Assembly (NCBI GenBank): GCA_947378425.1
Contig: CANCJV010000006.1
Location: 1-64,000, forward strand
DNA length: 64,000 nucleotides
From: Synechococcaceae cyanobacterium
Lineage (GTDB): Bacteria; Cyanobacteriota; Cyanobacteriia; PCC-6307; Cyanobiaceae
Direction: 5' to 3'
Made by a program: the position numbers and the translations under genes. Shown here piece by piece: positions 46,464 to 55,712 of this stretch. Numbering within the stretch: the first letter of the stretch is position 1; each line of letters opens with the position of its first letter. The notes beneath the pieces are model-generated. The model saw only the letters and a program-made list of their open reading frames with translations. It was not told the DNA's origin and did no database searches.

Positions 46464-48089
46464 ATGGCGAGACCAAACATTCTGCTGATCATGACGGATC
46501 AGGAGCGCTATGCGCCGCCCTATGAAAGCCAGCAGCTGGCGGCATTCCGGCGGACCCAACTGCCGGCGCGGGAGCGACTCCGATCCGTTGGTCTTGAGCT
46601 GCACCGTCATTACGCCGGCTCCACCGCCTGCTTGCCCAGCCGAGCCACCCTGTTCACGGGGCAGTACCCGTCCCTGCATGGGGTGACCAAAACCGATGGC
46701 CTGGCCAAGCCCCACAACGACCCGGCGATGCGCTGGCTGGATCCCGCCGGCGTGCCGACCTTGGGTGACTGGTTTCGAGCCGGTGGCTACAGCACCCATT
46801 ACCGCGGCAAGTGGCATATCTCCTATGCCGACCTGCCCACCCCAGGCAGTCACGAGGGACTCCAGGCCTCTGATGACAACGGCGCGGTGATCTCATCGGG
46901 CGTTGAGGCCTACCAAAAGGCGGACCAGCTCGATCCTTTCGGCTTCAGTGGCTGGATCGGGCGGGAACCCCATGGGGCAGCCAAGGCGGACAGCGGCTCG
47001 GTGCGCGACAGCGTCTACGCCGATCAGGTGGCCGACTTGTTCGGCGAGCTCAGCAAGGAGGGCAGTGACCAGCCCTGGCTGGCTGTGGCCTCGTTGGTGA
47101 ATCCCCACGACATTGCCTTTGCCGGTGGCCTCTACGAGAAGCTGCTTGGCTTCAACGGCTTCGACGACACGGTGCCCGTCATTGACGAGCCCCCCTCCCA
47201 GTCCGACTCCTTCGCTGGTCGCCCGACCTGCCAGCAGCAGTTCAAGGCAACCTGGCCGCAGATGGTGACGGCTCAACCGACCGATGGCGCCTACCGCCGT
47301 CTCTATTACTACCTGCACAAACTGGTCGATCAGGCCATCGCCCGCATCCTCGATTCACTGGAGGCCTCCGGCATGGCTGAAAACACGATCATCGTGTTCA
47401 CCTCTGACCATGGTGACCTGCTCGGTGCCCATGGTGGTCTCCAGCAAAAATGGTGCAGCGCCTTTGACGAGGCCATCCATGTTCCCCTGCTGGTGCGCGG
47501 TCCTGGAATCGTGGCCCAATCAGGGGGCATCAGCACCCCGACGAGCCACGTCGACCTGCTCCCCACGCTGTTGGGTCTGGCCGGTATTGATAGGAATGAA
47601 GCCGCCGCTGTCATTCAGGCGACCCACAGCGAAGTTCAACCCCTGCCGGGTCGTGACCTCAGTGCCCTACTCACTGGTCAGGCATTAGAGGCCGAGGTAG
47701 GCCTGCCGATATATTTTATGACCGAAGACGATGTGAGCCGTGGCTCCCATCAGATCAACCTTTTCACAGGTCAACCTTATGAGGCCGTCCAACAGCCGTC
47801 GAACATCGAGTCGGTGATCACCACGCTCCCAACCGGCCCCGGGGGCGCCGAAGAGATCTGGAAGCTCAACCATTATTACGAGCAATGCGATATCGACAGG
47901 GAGCAGCTGGTCCCTGGGGCCGGGGCTGTCTTTGAACTGCACAATCTCTCGACTGATCCAGAGGAGCGATGCAACCAGGCAGATGAGAATGTCGAGCTGC
48001 TGGGTCAGTTGCAGGCCCTGCTCGTCGCTGAACGTCAATCCAAACGACGACAGCCCCTTCATCGGCGCCCGGACTCTGCCGCACCTTGA
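46464..48089 (+). CDS. Sulfatase (formylglycine-dependent)
   Basis: A 541-aa alkaline-phosphatase-fold sulfatase. The N-terminal metal site is NILLIMTDQERY. The active-site Cys56, to be converted to formylglycine, is in STACLPSRATLFTGQYPSLH, which keeps the Cys-x-Pro-Ser-Arg core. Distal metal ligands are in VFTSDHGDLLGAHG. The start is ATG 46464 (MARPNILLIM); a TTG at 46458 would add two residues. No signal peptide is present, so it is cytoplasmic or exported another way. The substrate is not known; sulfated surface glycans encoded elsewhere in this window are one possibility. Confidence 0.9.
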   Translation: MARPNILLIMTDQERYAPPYESQQLAAFRRTQLPARERLRSVGLELHRHYAGSTACLPSRATLFTGQYPSLHGVTKTDGLAKPHNDPAMRWLDPAGVPTLGDWFRAGGYSTHYRGKWHISYADLPTPGSHEGLQASDDNGAVISSGVEAYQKADQLDPFGFSGWIGREPHGAAKADSGSVRDSVYADQVADLFGELSKEGSDQPWLAVASLVNPHDIAFAGGLYEKLLGFNGFDDTVPVIDEPPSQSDSFAGRPTCQQQFKATWPQMVTAQPTDGAYRRLYYYLHKLVDQAIARILDSLEASGMAENTIIVFTSDHGDLLGAHGGLQQKWCSAFDEAIHVPLLVRGPGIVAQSGGISTPTSHVDLLPTLLGLAGIDRNEAAAVIQATHSEVQPLPGRDLSALLTGQALEAEVGLPIYFMTEDDVSRGSHQINLFTGQPYEAVQQPSNIESVITTLPTGPGGAEEIWKLNHYYEQCDIDREQLVPGAGAVFELHNLSTDPEERCNQADENVELLGQLQALLVAERQSKRRQPLHRRPDSAAP

Positions 48090-48305
48090 TCCACACCGAC
48101 TGACCGCGGGCGGTCATGCTCGCCCAGCCAGCCCAGGCGGGGGTGGCGTGTTGATCGAGGGGCCACGTCCTGGCGCCCTGGTGCTGCCCGACCGCTCCAA
48201 CCTGGATCGGGTCCTTCCCCCGACCCCTCGCCATTCCAGACTTCTCGGCGTTCCTGCCCCCAGGACGTCCTGATCCCCTCTCCTTCTGCCTGCGCCTCTG
48301 GCGCC

Positions 48306-49559
48306 TTGTCCACGGCGCAAGCCGCTGCACCCCCCTGGCGCCAGCAGCTGCTTGCTGATCTGGAGGCCCTGCCCGCCGCTCGCCGCCGCCTGCTGCGCAG
48401 CCTCGAGCCCGCGGCCAGCGCCCAGCTCCAGCCCTCACTGGCGCCAGGCGCTGCAGCGGCCCCAGGCCCCTTGCTGGATCTGGCCAGCAACGACTACCTG
48501 GGCCTCAGCCGTCACCCAGCGGTGCTGGCCGCCGCTGCCGCCGAGCTGGCCATCAGCGGCCTGGGCGCCGGCGCCTCCCGACTGGTGTGCGGCACCAGGC
48601 CGGTGCATCTGCAGCTGGAGGCGGACCTGGCCGCCTGGCTGGGGCGTGAGCGGGTGTTGCTGTTTCCCAGCGGCTTCCAGGCCAACATCGCTGCCGTCTG
48701 CTGCCTGGCCGATCGCCACAGCCTTGTGCTCGCCGATCGCTTCATCCACCACTCCCTGCTGGCAGGCGTGCGCTGCAGTAGTGCCCGCCTGCAGCGCTTC
48801 GCCCACAACGATCCGGCCGATCTGGAGCGGCGCCTGCTGGCGGCCCGGCGGCGGCGGCCCGGCGGACGGCTGCTGGTGCTCTGCGAAAGCCTGTACAGCA
48901 TGGAAGGCACCAGTCCAGCGCTGGCCGCTGTGGCGGCCCTCTGCGCCCACCACGGGGCGCCCCTGCTGGTGGATGAGGCCCATGCCCTCGGCGTGCTCGG
49001 CTCCGGTGGCCGCGGCCTGGCCCATGGTCTGGCCGATGTGGCGATCGTCAGCGGCACCTTCGGCAAGGCCTTCGGCAGCGGTGGTGCCTTCCTGGCCTGC
49101 GATGGGCTGGTGGGGGAGTGGCTGCTGCAGAGCAGCGGCGCCTTCCGCTACACCACCGCCCTGGCTCCGCCGCTGGCGGCCGGCGCCCTGGCGGCCCTCG
49201 GCCAGATCCAGAGCGATCCCCAGGCGGCGACGGCTCTGCTCGAGCGCGCTGAGCGCTGGCGCCAGGGATTGTCGGCAGCGGGCTGGCCCCGGCCCCCCGG
49301 GCAGGGCCCGATCCTGTCGGTGCTGATCGGGGACGACGATGACGCCCTGCGGCGCCAGCGGCAGCTGGAGGCGGCGGGCTTGCTCGGCGTTGCCATCCGG
49401 CCGCCCACGGTGCCTCCCGGCACGGCCCGGCTGCGGCTGGTGTTGCGCCAGGATCTGCCCCTCGGCACCTTGACCCGTCTGCTGGCGGCCCTGGGCCCGC
49501 CGCCGGCTCCAGCTTTCGCTCCCATGGACCTGCCCCCGGATCGCCATGTCAGCTGCTGA
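48306..49559 (+). CDS. bioF: 8-amino-7-oxononanoate synthase
   Basis: A PLP enzyme that condenses pimeloyl-ACP with L-alanine, the first step of the biotin ring pathway. It is 417 aa, type I aminotransferase fold. The PLP-binding Lys is in SGTFGKAFGSGGAF, the Asp in LLVDEAHALGVLGSGGRG, and LDLASNDYLGLSRHPAVL is near the N-terminus. The start is TTG 48306. It heads a plus-strand biotin operon with overlapping genes. Confidence 0.95.
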   Translation: MSTAQAAAPPWRQQLLADLEALPAARRRLLRSLEPAASAQLQPSLAPGAAAAPGPLLDLASNDYLGLSRHPAVLAAAAAELAISGLGAGASRLVCGTRPVHLQLEADLAAWLGRERVLLFPSGFQANIAAVCCLADRHSLVLADRFIHHSLLAGVRCSSARLQRFAHNDPADLERRLLAARRRRPGGRLLVLCESLYSMEGTSPALAAVAALCAHHGAPLLVDEAHALGVLGSGGRGLAHGLADVAIVSGTFGKAFGSGGAFLACDGLVGEWLLQSSGAFRYTTALAPPLAAGALAALGQIQSDPQAATALLERAERWRQGLSAAGWPRPPGQGPILSVLIGDDDDALRRQRQLEAAGLLGVAIRPPTVPPGTARLRLVLRQDLPLGTLTRLLAALGPPPAPAFAPMDLPPDRHVSC

Positions 49560-50262
49560 AGCCCCGGCCATCCAGGTGATTGCCATGCATGGCTGGTGCG
49601 GCGAAGCCAGCCACTGGCAGCCGTGGTGCCGCCAGTTCACCGCCCGTCGCTGGCTCTGGCAGAGCGGCGAACGGGGCTACGGCAGCGCCGCGGCGCAAAT
49701 CCCCCCCTGGCATGAAGGCGGCGGGCGGCGGGTGGTGATCGGCCATTCGCTCGGGCCCCACCTGCTGCCGCAGGAGCTGTTGGCCCAGGCGGAGGCGGTG
49801 GTGCTCCTCGCCGGCTTCGGCCGCTTCGTGCCGCCTGGCCCCCAGGGGGAGCGCCTCTCCCTGGCCCTGGCGACGATGGCCGACCAGCTGGACGACAGCG
49901 AAGCCGCCCGGGCGATGCTGCGCCGCTTCCTGCGCAAGGCCGCCGCCCCCGATCCTCTCGAGCTGTCGCCTCCGGGACCGGCGGAGGGCCCCCTGGGCCC
50001 GGAGCAACGCCAACGCCTGCGTGACGATCTGCAGCTGCTGCACGACACCGCGGGCCTGCCTCCGGGCTTTCCCCTGGCCGCCCCAGTCCTGGTGGTGGAA
50101 GCCGCCGGGGATCGGATCGTGGTGCCGCAGGCTCGGGAGCTGCTGCGCCAGGAGCTGGTCGATGCGGCCTGGCTGACCATGCCAGGGGCGGGCCACAGCC
50201 TGCTGAGCGCGCCGGTGCTGCCCCTGGTGCTGGAGTGGCTGCAGCGCACCCTGGCGCCATGA
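49546..50262 (+). CDS. bioK: Pimeloyl-ACP methyl ester esterase, BioK-like
   Basis: A 238-aa alpha/beta hydrolase. The nucleophile Ser68 is in VVIGHSLGPHLL, with a C-terminal Asp in AAGDRIVVP and the His in GAGHSLLSAP, the expected catalytic triad order. It overlaps bioF by 14 bp and bioC by ATGA. The position between bioF and bioC, and the known use of BioK instead of BioH in Synechococcus, support the name; I cannot separate it from other BioH-type esterases by sequence alone. It would free pimeloyl-ACP from its methyl ester. Confidence 0.75.
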   Translation: MSAAEAPAIQVIAMHGWCGEASHWQPWCRQFTARRWLWQSGERGYGSAAAQIPPWHEGGGRRVVIGHSLGPHLLPQELLAQAEAVVLLAGFGRFVPPGPQGERLSLALATMADQLDDSEAARAMLRRFLRKAAAPDPLELSPPGPAEGPLGPEQRQRLRDDLQLLHDTAGLPPGFPLAAPVLVVEAAGDRIVVPQARELLRQELVDAAWLTMPGAGHSLLSAPVLPLVLEWLQRTLAP

Positions 50263-51062
50263 CATCCCCGTATCTCCCTGGTGAGGCGAGCTCCGCGTTC
50301 AGCCAGCAGGTGCTGAAGGGCTTCGGCCGCCAGGCCGCCAGCTATGAGCTCCAGGCCCGTCTGCAGCAGGGCGTGGCCTGGCGTCTCGGCCGGCTTTGCC
50401 GCGATCTGCGCCTGCCTGCCGGCCCGATCGCCGACCTGGGTGCCGGCAGTGGCCTGCTCAGCCGCGCCCTGCAGGCCCATCGCCCCGAACTAGGCCTGCA
50501 GCCCCCCCTCCAGCTCGACCTCTGCCCCGAGCTGCTGGCCCGCAATCCCCTCGCCGGCCCCGCTCCCTCCCCCTGGGACCTCAACCAGGGCCTGCCGCCA
50601 ACTGTGACCGGGGCCGCCCTGCTGATCTCAAGCTTCGCCCTGCAGTGGCTGGACGATCCCGCCGGCCAGCTGGCCCACTGGAGCGGTCGGCTGGCGCCCG
50701 GTGGCTGGCTGGCCCTGGCGCTGCCGGTGGCCGGCAGCTTCGACACCTGGCAGGTGGCCGCCCGCGCCGCCGCCGTGCCCTGCACCGCCCTGTCCCTGCC
50801 ACGGGCCGACACCTTGATCCAGGCTGCCACCAGCGCCGGCCTGGAGCTGCGCCACGGCCAGCACCTGCGCTTCAGCCGCCCCGATCAGGGTGGATTGGAC
50901 ACCCTGCGCCACCTGCGTCAACTGGGGGCCAGCGCCAGCCGCCAGCCCCCCCTGGCGGCTGGCCAGCTGCGCCGGCTCCTGGCCCACTGGCCCCGCGCAC
51001 CGCTCCGCTGGGACGTGCTCCTGCTGCTGGGGCGCAGACCCGCAGCGGCGGGCACCCCCTGA
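50259..51062 (+). CDS. bioC: Malonyl-ACP O-methyltransferase
   Basis: A 267-aa SAM-dependent methyltransferase that methylates malonyl-ACP to start pimelate synthesis. The start ATG 50259 overlaps the bioK stop (ATGA), although the frame is open to 50235. The SAM loop is IADLGAGSGLLSRALQ, and QAASYELQARLQQGVAWRLG and LLISSFALQWLDDPAGQLAH are typical of BioC. It precedes bioD by 44 bp. Confidence 0.9.
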   Translation: MTSPYLPGEASSAFSQQVLKGFGRQAASYELQARLQQGVAWRLGRLCRDLRLPAGPIADLGAGSGLLSRALQAHRPELGLQPPLQLDLCPELLARNPLAGPAPSPWDLNQGLPPTVTGAALLISSFALQWLDDPAGQLAHWSGRLAPGGWLALALPVAGSFDTWQVAARAAAVPCTALSLPRADTLIQAATSAGLELRHGQHLRFSRPDQGGLDTLRHLRQLGASASRQPPLAAGQLRRLLAHWPRAPLRWDVLLLLGRRPAAAGTP

Positions 51063-51106
51063 ACTCGGGCCTGCCACCCTGAACCCCTTGAAACAACGTG
51101 CAACGC

Positions 51107-51730
51107 ATGCGCCTGATCGTCTGCGGCACCGACACCGACGTCGGCAAGACCGTGGTGAGCGCCCTGGTGGTGCAGGGCCTTGGGGCCCGCTACTGGAAGC
51201 CGGTGCAGTGCGGCCTCGAAGGCGATGGGGACAGGGGGCGGGTGCAACAGCTGCTGGACCTGCCGCCGGAACGGCTGCTGCCGGAGGCCTATCGACTGGA
51301 GGCGCCTGTCTCCCCCCACTGGGCGGCCGAACAGCAGAACCTGACGATTGATCCGGCTCGCCTGGCCCTGCCGATCGGTGATGGCGCCCTCGTGGTGGAG
51401 CCGGCCGGCGGACTGCTGGTGCCCTTGGGGCGGGATTTGTTACAGATTGACCTGGTGGCCGTCTGGGGCCTGCCGGTGCTGCTGGTGGCCCGCAGCGGCC
51501 TGGGCACCCTCAACCACACCCTGCTGTCGCTCGAGGCTCTGCGTCACCGCTCGATCCCGGTGCTGGGCCTGGTGCTCAACGGCCCGCCGCACCCCGACAA
51601 TCCCCGCACCTTGGAAAGTCTGGGGGGCGTGCCGGTGCTGGCCGAACTGCCACACCTCGCCCCCCTCACCGCCACCGCCCTCGAACAGCAATGGCAGGCC
51701 AGTGCGCTGCCGCATACGCTGGGCCGATGA
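51107..51730 (+). CDS. bioD: Dethiobiotin synthetase
   Basis: A 207-aa ATP-dependent carboxylase that closes the ureido ring of dethiobiotin. The P-loop is LIVCGTDTDVGKTVVSALVV, and YWKPVQCGLEGDGDRGRVQQ, VEPAGGLLVPLGRDLLQIDL and LNGPPHP are conserved. The start is ATG 51107 (MRLIVCGTDTDVG); a GTG at 51098 adds three residues. Its stop overlaps the start of a small membrane-protein gene. Confidence 0.95.
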   Translation: MRLIVCGTDTDVGKTVVSALVVQGLGARYWKPVQCGLEGDGDRGRVQQLLDLPPERLLPEAYRLEAPVSPHWAAEQQNLTIDPARLALPIGDGALVVEPAGGLLVPLGRDLLQIDLVAVWGLPVLLVARSGLGTLNHTLLSLEALRHRSIPVLGLVLNGPPHPDNPRTLESLGGVPVLAELPHLAPLTATALEQQWQASALPHTLGR

Positions 51731-51882
51731 GCAAACGTCAACTACTGATCAGCGGTGCCGTGGCCTTGGCCTGCGGGGCGATTCTGGTGATCTTCACCGA
51801 CATCGAAGACGGCTTCGTCCGTTGGGTGAACTGCGGCCCCCTGGGGGGAGCGCAAGAGCATCGCTCCGAGATCTGTCGCTGA
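51727..51882 (+). CDS. 51-aa single-pass membrane protein in the biotin operon
   Basis: The ATG at 51727 overlaps the bioD stop (ATGA), suggesting coupled translation. The product begins MSKRQLLISGAVALACGAIL, has one hydrophobic segment, and a polar tail with FTDIEDGFVRWVNCGPLGGA and a terminal Cys-Arg. Possible roles include a biotin-transport or membrane-anchoring accessory, but that is speculation. Its reality rests on the overlap and on normal composition. Confidence 0.55.
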   Translation: MSKRQLLISGAVALACGAILVIFTDIEDGFVRWVNCGPLGGAQEHRSEICR

Positions 51883-51926
51883 TCCCCGGCTGCACCTGAG
51901 GCCTGCTTCTGCCCTTGTCGGCCGCC

Positions 51927-52316
51927 ATGCCCAGGCCCTGGCTTCAGGTCTGGCGACTGGAACGCAGGGGGCAATGGCCGGTCATCGCGCCAACGTTGTG
52001 TCTGGCCATGGGCAGTGGCCAGCCGTGGCGCTATTGGTCGTGGATGCGTTCGATCTGGGAACAGGTCCAGCCCTGCCGTTCCAGGGCCACCTGGATCCGC
52101 TGCCAAGGCCCCTCGGAGGACACATCTCATGAGCCTCAGGCCCTTGCGCCCGATGATCCGGGGGCCGCGTCCTCAGGCCGCCGCAAGCGGTTCGACCTGG
52201 GGTTGAATCGGAGGTTGATGGCGTTCGACTCCACAGGCCACCCGCGATGGGGCTTCTGGCGAGCTCAGTCGGGGGACGGTTCGATGGGGAGGTCTGGGAG
52301 CAGGCCTGACCTGTAG
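51927..52316 (+). CDS. Possible hypothetical protein between bioD and bioA
   Basis: A 129-codon frame from ATG 51927 (MPRPWLQVWRLERRGQWPVI) with Trp- and Arg-rich sequence. No family or structural signature is evident, and a minus-strand frame is open in the same place, so coding is uncertain. The interval is otherwise free of features. Confidence 0.25.
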   Translation: MPRPWLQVWRLERRGQWPVIAPTLCLAMGSGQPWRYWSWMRSIWEQVQPCRSRATWIRCQGPSEDTSHEPQALAPDDPGAASSGRRKRFDLGLNRRLMAFDSTGHPRWGFWRAQSGDGSMGRSGSRPDL

Positions 52317-52363
52317 ATCTGCTTCATGCCAAGGCTGTCCTGTTCCTGCCTGCTTCCAGCCGA

Positions 52364-53641
52364 ATGACCTCCGCTCCGCACTGGCATCCCCACCTGTGGC
52401 ACCCCACCACCCAGGTGGCCCGCTCCGAGCCGCCGCTGCGGGCTGTGCGGGGTGAAGGGGCCCTGCTGGAACTCGATGATGGCCGCCGCCTGATCGATGC
52501 GATCAGCAGTTGGTGGGTCACCCTGCACGGCCACGCCGAGCCCTCGATCGCCGCCGCCGTAGCCCAGCAGGCCCGCACCCTCGAGCAGGTGATCTTCGCC
52601 AACTTCCGCCATCCCACGGCCGAAGCCCTGGCGGAGCGCCTCAGCGTCCTGAGCGGCCTGGAGCGGCTGTTCTTCTCCGACAACGGCTCCACCGCCGTGG
52701 AGGTGGCGATCAAGATCGCCTGGCAGTGGTGGCACAACCAGGGGATCGTCCGGCCCCAGCTGATCGCCTTCGATGGGGCCTATCACGGCGACACCTTCGG
52801 TGCCATGGCCGTGGGCGCGCGCTCCCTGTTCTCCGCCCCGTTCGCCTCCCTGCTGTTCGATGTCGCCCGGGCTCCCTGGCCGGCCACCTGGTGGGGCGAT
52901 GACGCCGTGGAGGCCCGCGAGGCGGCGGCCCTGAGCCGGCTCGAGGAGCTGCTCTGCCAGCCGACGGCGGCGGTGATTCTGGAGCCCCTGGTGCAGGGGG
53001 CCAGCGGTATGGCCATGGTGAGGCCGGTCTTTCTGCGCCAGGTGGAACAACGGGTGCGAGCCGCCGGCGCCCTGCTGATCGCCGATGAGGTGCTGACCGG
53101 CTTCGGCCGCTGCGGCGAGCTGTTCGCCTGTCAGCAGGCCGGCATCCGCCCCGACCTGATGGCCCTCTCCAAGGGGCTGACGGGGGGCTTCCTGCCGATG
53201 GGGGTGACCCTGGCCAGCGAGACCCTGTATGCCGGCTTCATCGATGAGGAGCCTGGCCATACCCTGTTCCATGGGCACAGCTTCACGGCCAATCCCCTGG
53301 GCTGCGCCGCGGCCCTGGCCAGTCTCGATCTGCTGGAGGCGCGCCCCGAACGCCATCGCGGCATCGAGGCCCGCCACCGGCCCCATCTGGAGGCCCTCGC
53401 CGGCCATCGCCTCGTCCGTCATCCCCGCCTGCTGGGCAGCATCGCCGCCTTCGATCTGGCGGTGGAGAACCCCGGCTATCTCAACCCGGCCGGCCGGCAG
53501 CTGCAGAAGCTGGCCCTGGAGCAGGGCGTGTTCCTGCGGCCCCTGGGCAATGTGGTCTACCTCTTGCCCCCCCTCTGCATGGACGACAGCCAGCTGAGCC
53601 GGTGCTACACCGCGATCGCCGGTGCCCTGGAGCAGCTCTGA
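52364..53641 (+). CDS. bioA: Adenosylmethionine-8-amino-7-oxononanoate aminotransferase
   Basis: A 425-aa PLP aminotransferase that makes 7,8-diaminopelargonic acid, using SAM as amino donor. The PLP Lys is in LMALSKGLTGGFLPMGVTLA, with LLIADEVLTGFGRCGELFAC before it and ISSWWVTLHGHAEP near the N-terminus, which is typical of BioA. The start is ATG 52364. It is separated from bioD by about 630 bp holding two small ORFs, so it may have its own promoter. Confidence 0.95.
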   Translation: MTSAPHWHPHLWHPTTQVARSEPPLRAVRGEGALLELDDGRRLIDAISSWWVTLHGHAEPSIAAAVAQQARTLEQVIFANFRHPTAEALAERLSVLSGLERLFFSDNGSTAVEVAIKIAWQWWHNQGIVRPQLIAFDGAYHGDTFGAMAVGARSLFSAPFASLLFDVARAPWPATWWGDDAVEAREAAALSRLEELLCQPTAAVILEPLVQGASGMAMVRPVFLRQVEQRVRAAGALLIADEVLTGFGRCGELFACQQAGIRPDLMALSKGLTGGFLPMGVTLASETLYAGFIDEEPGHTLFHGHSFTANPLGCAAALASLDLLEARPERHRGIEARHRPHLEALAGHRLVRHPRLLGSIAAFDLAVENPGYLNPAGRQLQKLALEQGVFLRPLGNVVYLLPPLCMDDSQLSRCYTAIAGALEQL

Positions 53642-53666
53642 AGCGTGGCGACCCCTGGGGCCGCTC

Positions 53667-53933
53667 TCAGGGCCCGACCAGGATCGCCGCCTCGACATCG
53701 GAGCGGGTCAGGCCGTAGGGGAAGTGGCGCACCCGCTCCTTGCCGTCGTGATGCCAGCTCACCTGAAGCTCCTCGCTGCCCAGCTCGATGCGGGCACTCC
53801 ACTGGGGCCGATGCAGATCCCAGACCGCCGAACGGGCAGCCTGCTGACGGGCGCCGAGCTGCAGCAGCCACGCCTCCAGGGCCGGCAGCGGATGGTGATA
53901 GAGGGGGGTGCGATCGGGCGGCAAGGTCGGCAT
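53667..53933 (-). CDS. DUF3143 family protein
   Basis: An 88-aa protein starting at ATG 53933 (MPTLPPDRTPLYHHPLPALE) and matching the cyanobacterial DUF3143 family (HHPLPALEAWLLQLGA, WDLHRPQWSARIELGSEELQ, and FPYGLTRSDVEAAILVGP). The function is unknown. It lies 17 bp after the J-domain gene, a conserved cyanobacterial pair. Confidence 0.85.
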   Translation of the reverse strand: MPTLPPDRTPLYHHPLPALEAWLLQLGARQQAARSAVWDLHRPQWSARIELGSEELQVSWHHDGKERVRHFPYGLTRSDVEAAILVGP

Positions 53934-53950
53934 CGTCTCGCCGAAAGGAT

Positions 53951-54442
53951 TCAGGGAGCTTGGCTCAGCACCGGCACCGGCTCGCTGCTGGACACCACCG
54001 GCCCAGCTGGCGGCTCGACCCACCAACTGGGCCTGGTCATCAATTCGGCGCCGCGGGCCCAGGCCAGACCAACCCCCAGCACCAGACTGAGCACCAGGGC
54101 CAGGCCCAGCAGCACCAGGGCGAACCACTCCCCACCGGACAGGCTGCGGCGCACCGAGGCGGGCCTGGGCTGGAAGGCAGCAGCGGCGGGACGGACGGCA
54201 GGACTGAAGATCACCGCTGGCCTGGTCGGCTGGCGCAGCTTCTCGTCGTAGGAGCGGCGGGCGACCGGATCGCCGAGCACCCCATAGGCCTGGCGCACTT
54301 GCTGAAAAGCCGCCTCCGCCTCGCGCGCCGGCAGGGAGGTGGTGTCGGGGTGATAGCGCTTGCTGAGGGCCCGAAAGGCCTGGCGCAGCTGCTGGCTCGT
54401 GGCGTCGGGAGCAACCCCCAGCAGCTCGTAGTGGGTGGACAT
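53951..54442 (-). CDS. J-domain protein with a C-terminal membrane anchor
   Basis: A 163-aa protein. The J domain occupies residues 1-70: MSTHYELLGVAPDATSQQLR, FRALSKRYHPDTTS with the HPD tripeptide, and VRQAYGVLGDPVARRSYDEK. A basic Pro/Arg linker follows, then one membrane helix (FALVLLGLALVLSLVLGVGL). It likely recruits DnaK to the membrane. The start is ATG 54442; the frame remains open to 54706. It is divergent from rsmG. Confidence 0.88.
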   Translation of the reverse strand: MSTHYELLGVAPDATSQQLRQAFRALSKRYHPDTTSLPAREAEAAFQQVRQAYGVLGDPVARRSYDEKLRQPTRPAVIFSPAVRPAAAAFQPRPASVRRSLSGGEWFALVLLGLALVLSLVLGVGLAWARGAELMTRPSWWVEPPAGPVVSSSEPVPVLSQAP

Positions 54443-54572
54443 GGCCGTGAGATTAGGCAGGGCCACGGAATCGGCGGCGGGACTGGGAACTGGCAGGCCG
54501 GCCCGACCGGGTCTGGGCCTGGGCCCGAGCCTGGGCATGATCCTAGGCAGACCTACCCCCCGGAAATCGCGG

Positions 54573-55373
54573 ATGGCTGCCAGCCCTGCCACGTCTGACC
54601 CTGGGGCCGCCCTCTGGCAGGCCCTGGGCTGGCAGCCCACACCTGGGCAGCTCCAGCAATTCATCGCCCTGCAGGCGGCCTTGCGCCAGTGGAACGAGCG
54701 GCTCAACCTGACCCGCCTGGTGGAGGGAGACGACTACTGGATCGCCCAGGTCTTCGACAGCCTCTGGCCCCTGGTGCCCCTGCTGCAGCCCGAAGGGACC
54801 GGCAACCAGGAACCGCTGCAGATCATCGACGTCGGCACCGGCGGGGGGTTTCCGGGGCTGGCCCTCGCCATCGCCCTGCCATCCGCCCGGCTGACCCTGG
54901 TCGATTCGGTCAGCCGCAAGGTGGACGCCGTGGCGGCGATGGTGGCGGAACTGGGCCTGCAGGACAGGGTGAGCCTGCGCTGTGACCGGATCGAGCGCTG
55001 CGGCCAGGCGGCCAACTGCCGCGGCCGCTTCAACTGGGCCCTGGCCCGGGCCGTGGCCAGTGCGCCGGTGGTGGCTGAATACCTGGTGCCGCTGCTGCAG
55101 CCCCAGGGTCGGGCCCTGCTCTATCGCGGTCAGTGGAGCCTCGGGGATCAGGCCGATCTGGAGCGGGCCCTGGCCCCCCTGCGGGCCGCGATCGAGCGCA
55201 CCATGCCCATAGAGCTGCCGGGGGGTCGCGGCATCCGCCACGCGCTGGTGCTGCAGCCCCTGGGCCCCTGCCCGAAGTCCTACCCCCGGGCGGTGGGGGT
55301 GCCCGCCAAGCACCCCCTGGGGGCCAGGAGGGCTGCTGAGCGTCTTGATGACAACAGCCAGACACGCCTCTGA
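54573..55373 (+). CDS. rsmG: 16S rRNA (guanine527-N7)-methyltransferase RsmG
   Basis: A 266-aa methyltransferase. The SAM site is IIDVGTGGGFPGLALAIALP, preceded by NERLNLTRLVEGDDYWIAQV and FDSLWPLVPLL, and followed by LVDSVSRKVDAVAAMVAELG. The C-terminal ALVLQPLGPCPKSYPRAVGV ends with the Lys-x-x-Pro motif common to RsmG. The start is ATG 54573; the frame is open to 54435 without similarity. Confidence 0.94.
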   Translation: MAASPATSDPGAALWQALGWQPTPGQLQQFIALQAALRQWNERLNLTRLVEGDDYWIAQVFDSLWPLVPLLQPEGTGNQEPLQIIDVGTGGGFPGLALAIALPSARLTLVDSVSRKVDAVAAMVAELGLQDRVSLRCDRIERCGQAANCRGRFNWALARAVASAPVVAEYLVPLLQPQGRALLYRGQWSLGDQADLERALAPLRAAIERTMPIELPGGRGIRHALVLQPLGPCPKSYPRAVGVPAKHPLGARRAAERLDDNSQTRL

Positions 55374-55712
55374 AACGGACACCGGTCTCAGGGCGTCCGC
55401 ACGGCGGAAAGGATCGCGGTGGAAACTGGGGCAAGCATTCCGGATCGGCAGGCCTGAGAGCCTGGGAACGAACGCACGGCCCGAGGCCATCGGGCCGGCT
55501 GCTCACAGGCGCTCCGGGAGGGCGAGCAGGACCAGGGCAAGAGCCTGCCCGTGAAAGCGCGGACGAGCCCAAAGCCCCCTCGGACCGCCCCAGACCCAGG
55601 CACAAGCCTGATCGACGGGAAGCAGCTACTGGAAACAGGCCCCGACTCCATAACCAAAGCTTAGGGAAACAATTGAGATTAACCGCTAAAGTGAGAAATT
55701 AATGTAGTTTGC
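55374..55712. other. Intergenic stretch upstream of the MFS gene
   Basis: About 340 bp between rsmG and the MFS transporter. The last 70 bp are AT-rich (ttagggaaacaattgagatt onward) and likely hold the transporter's promoter. No gene or terminator is supported. Confidence 0.4.

Noticed and set aside
52265..53698. 477-codon minus-strand frame across bioA
   Set aside because: It is antisense to bioA and contains no recognised motif.
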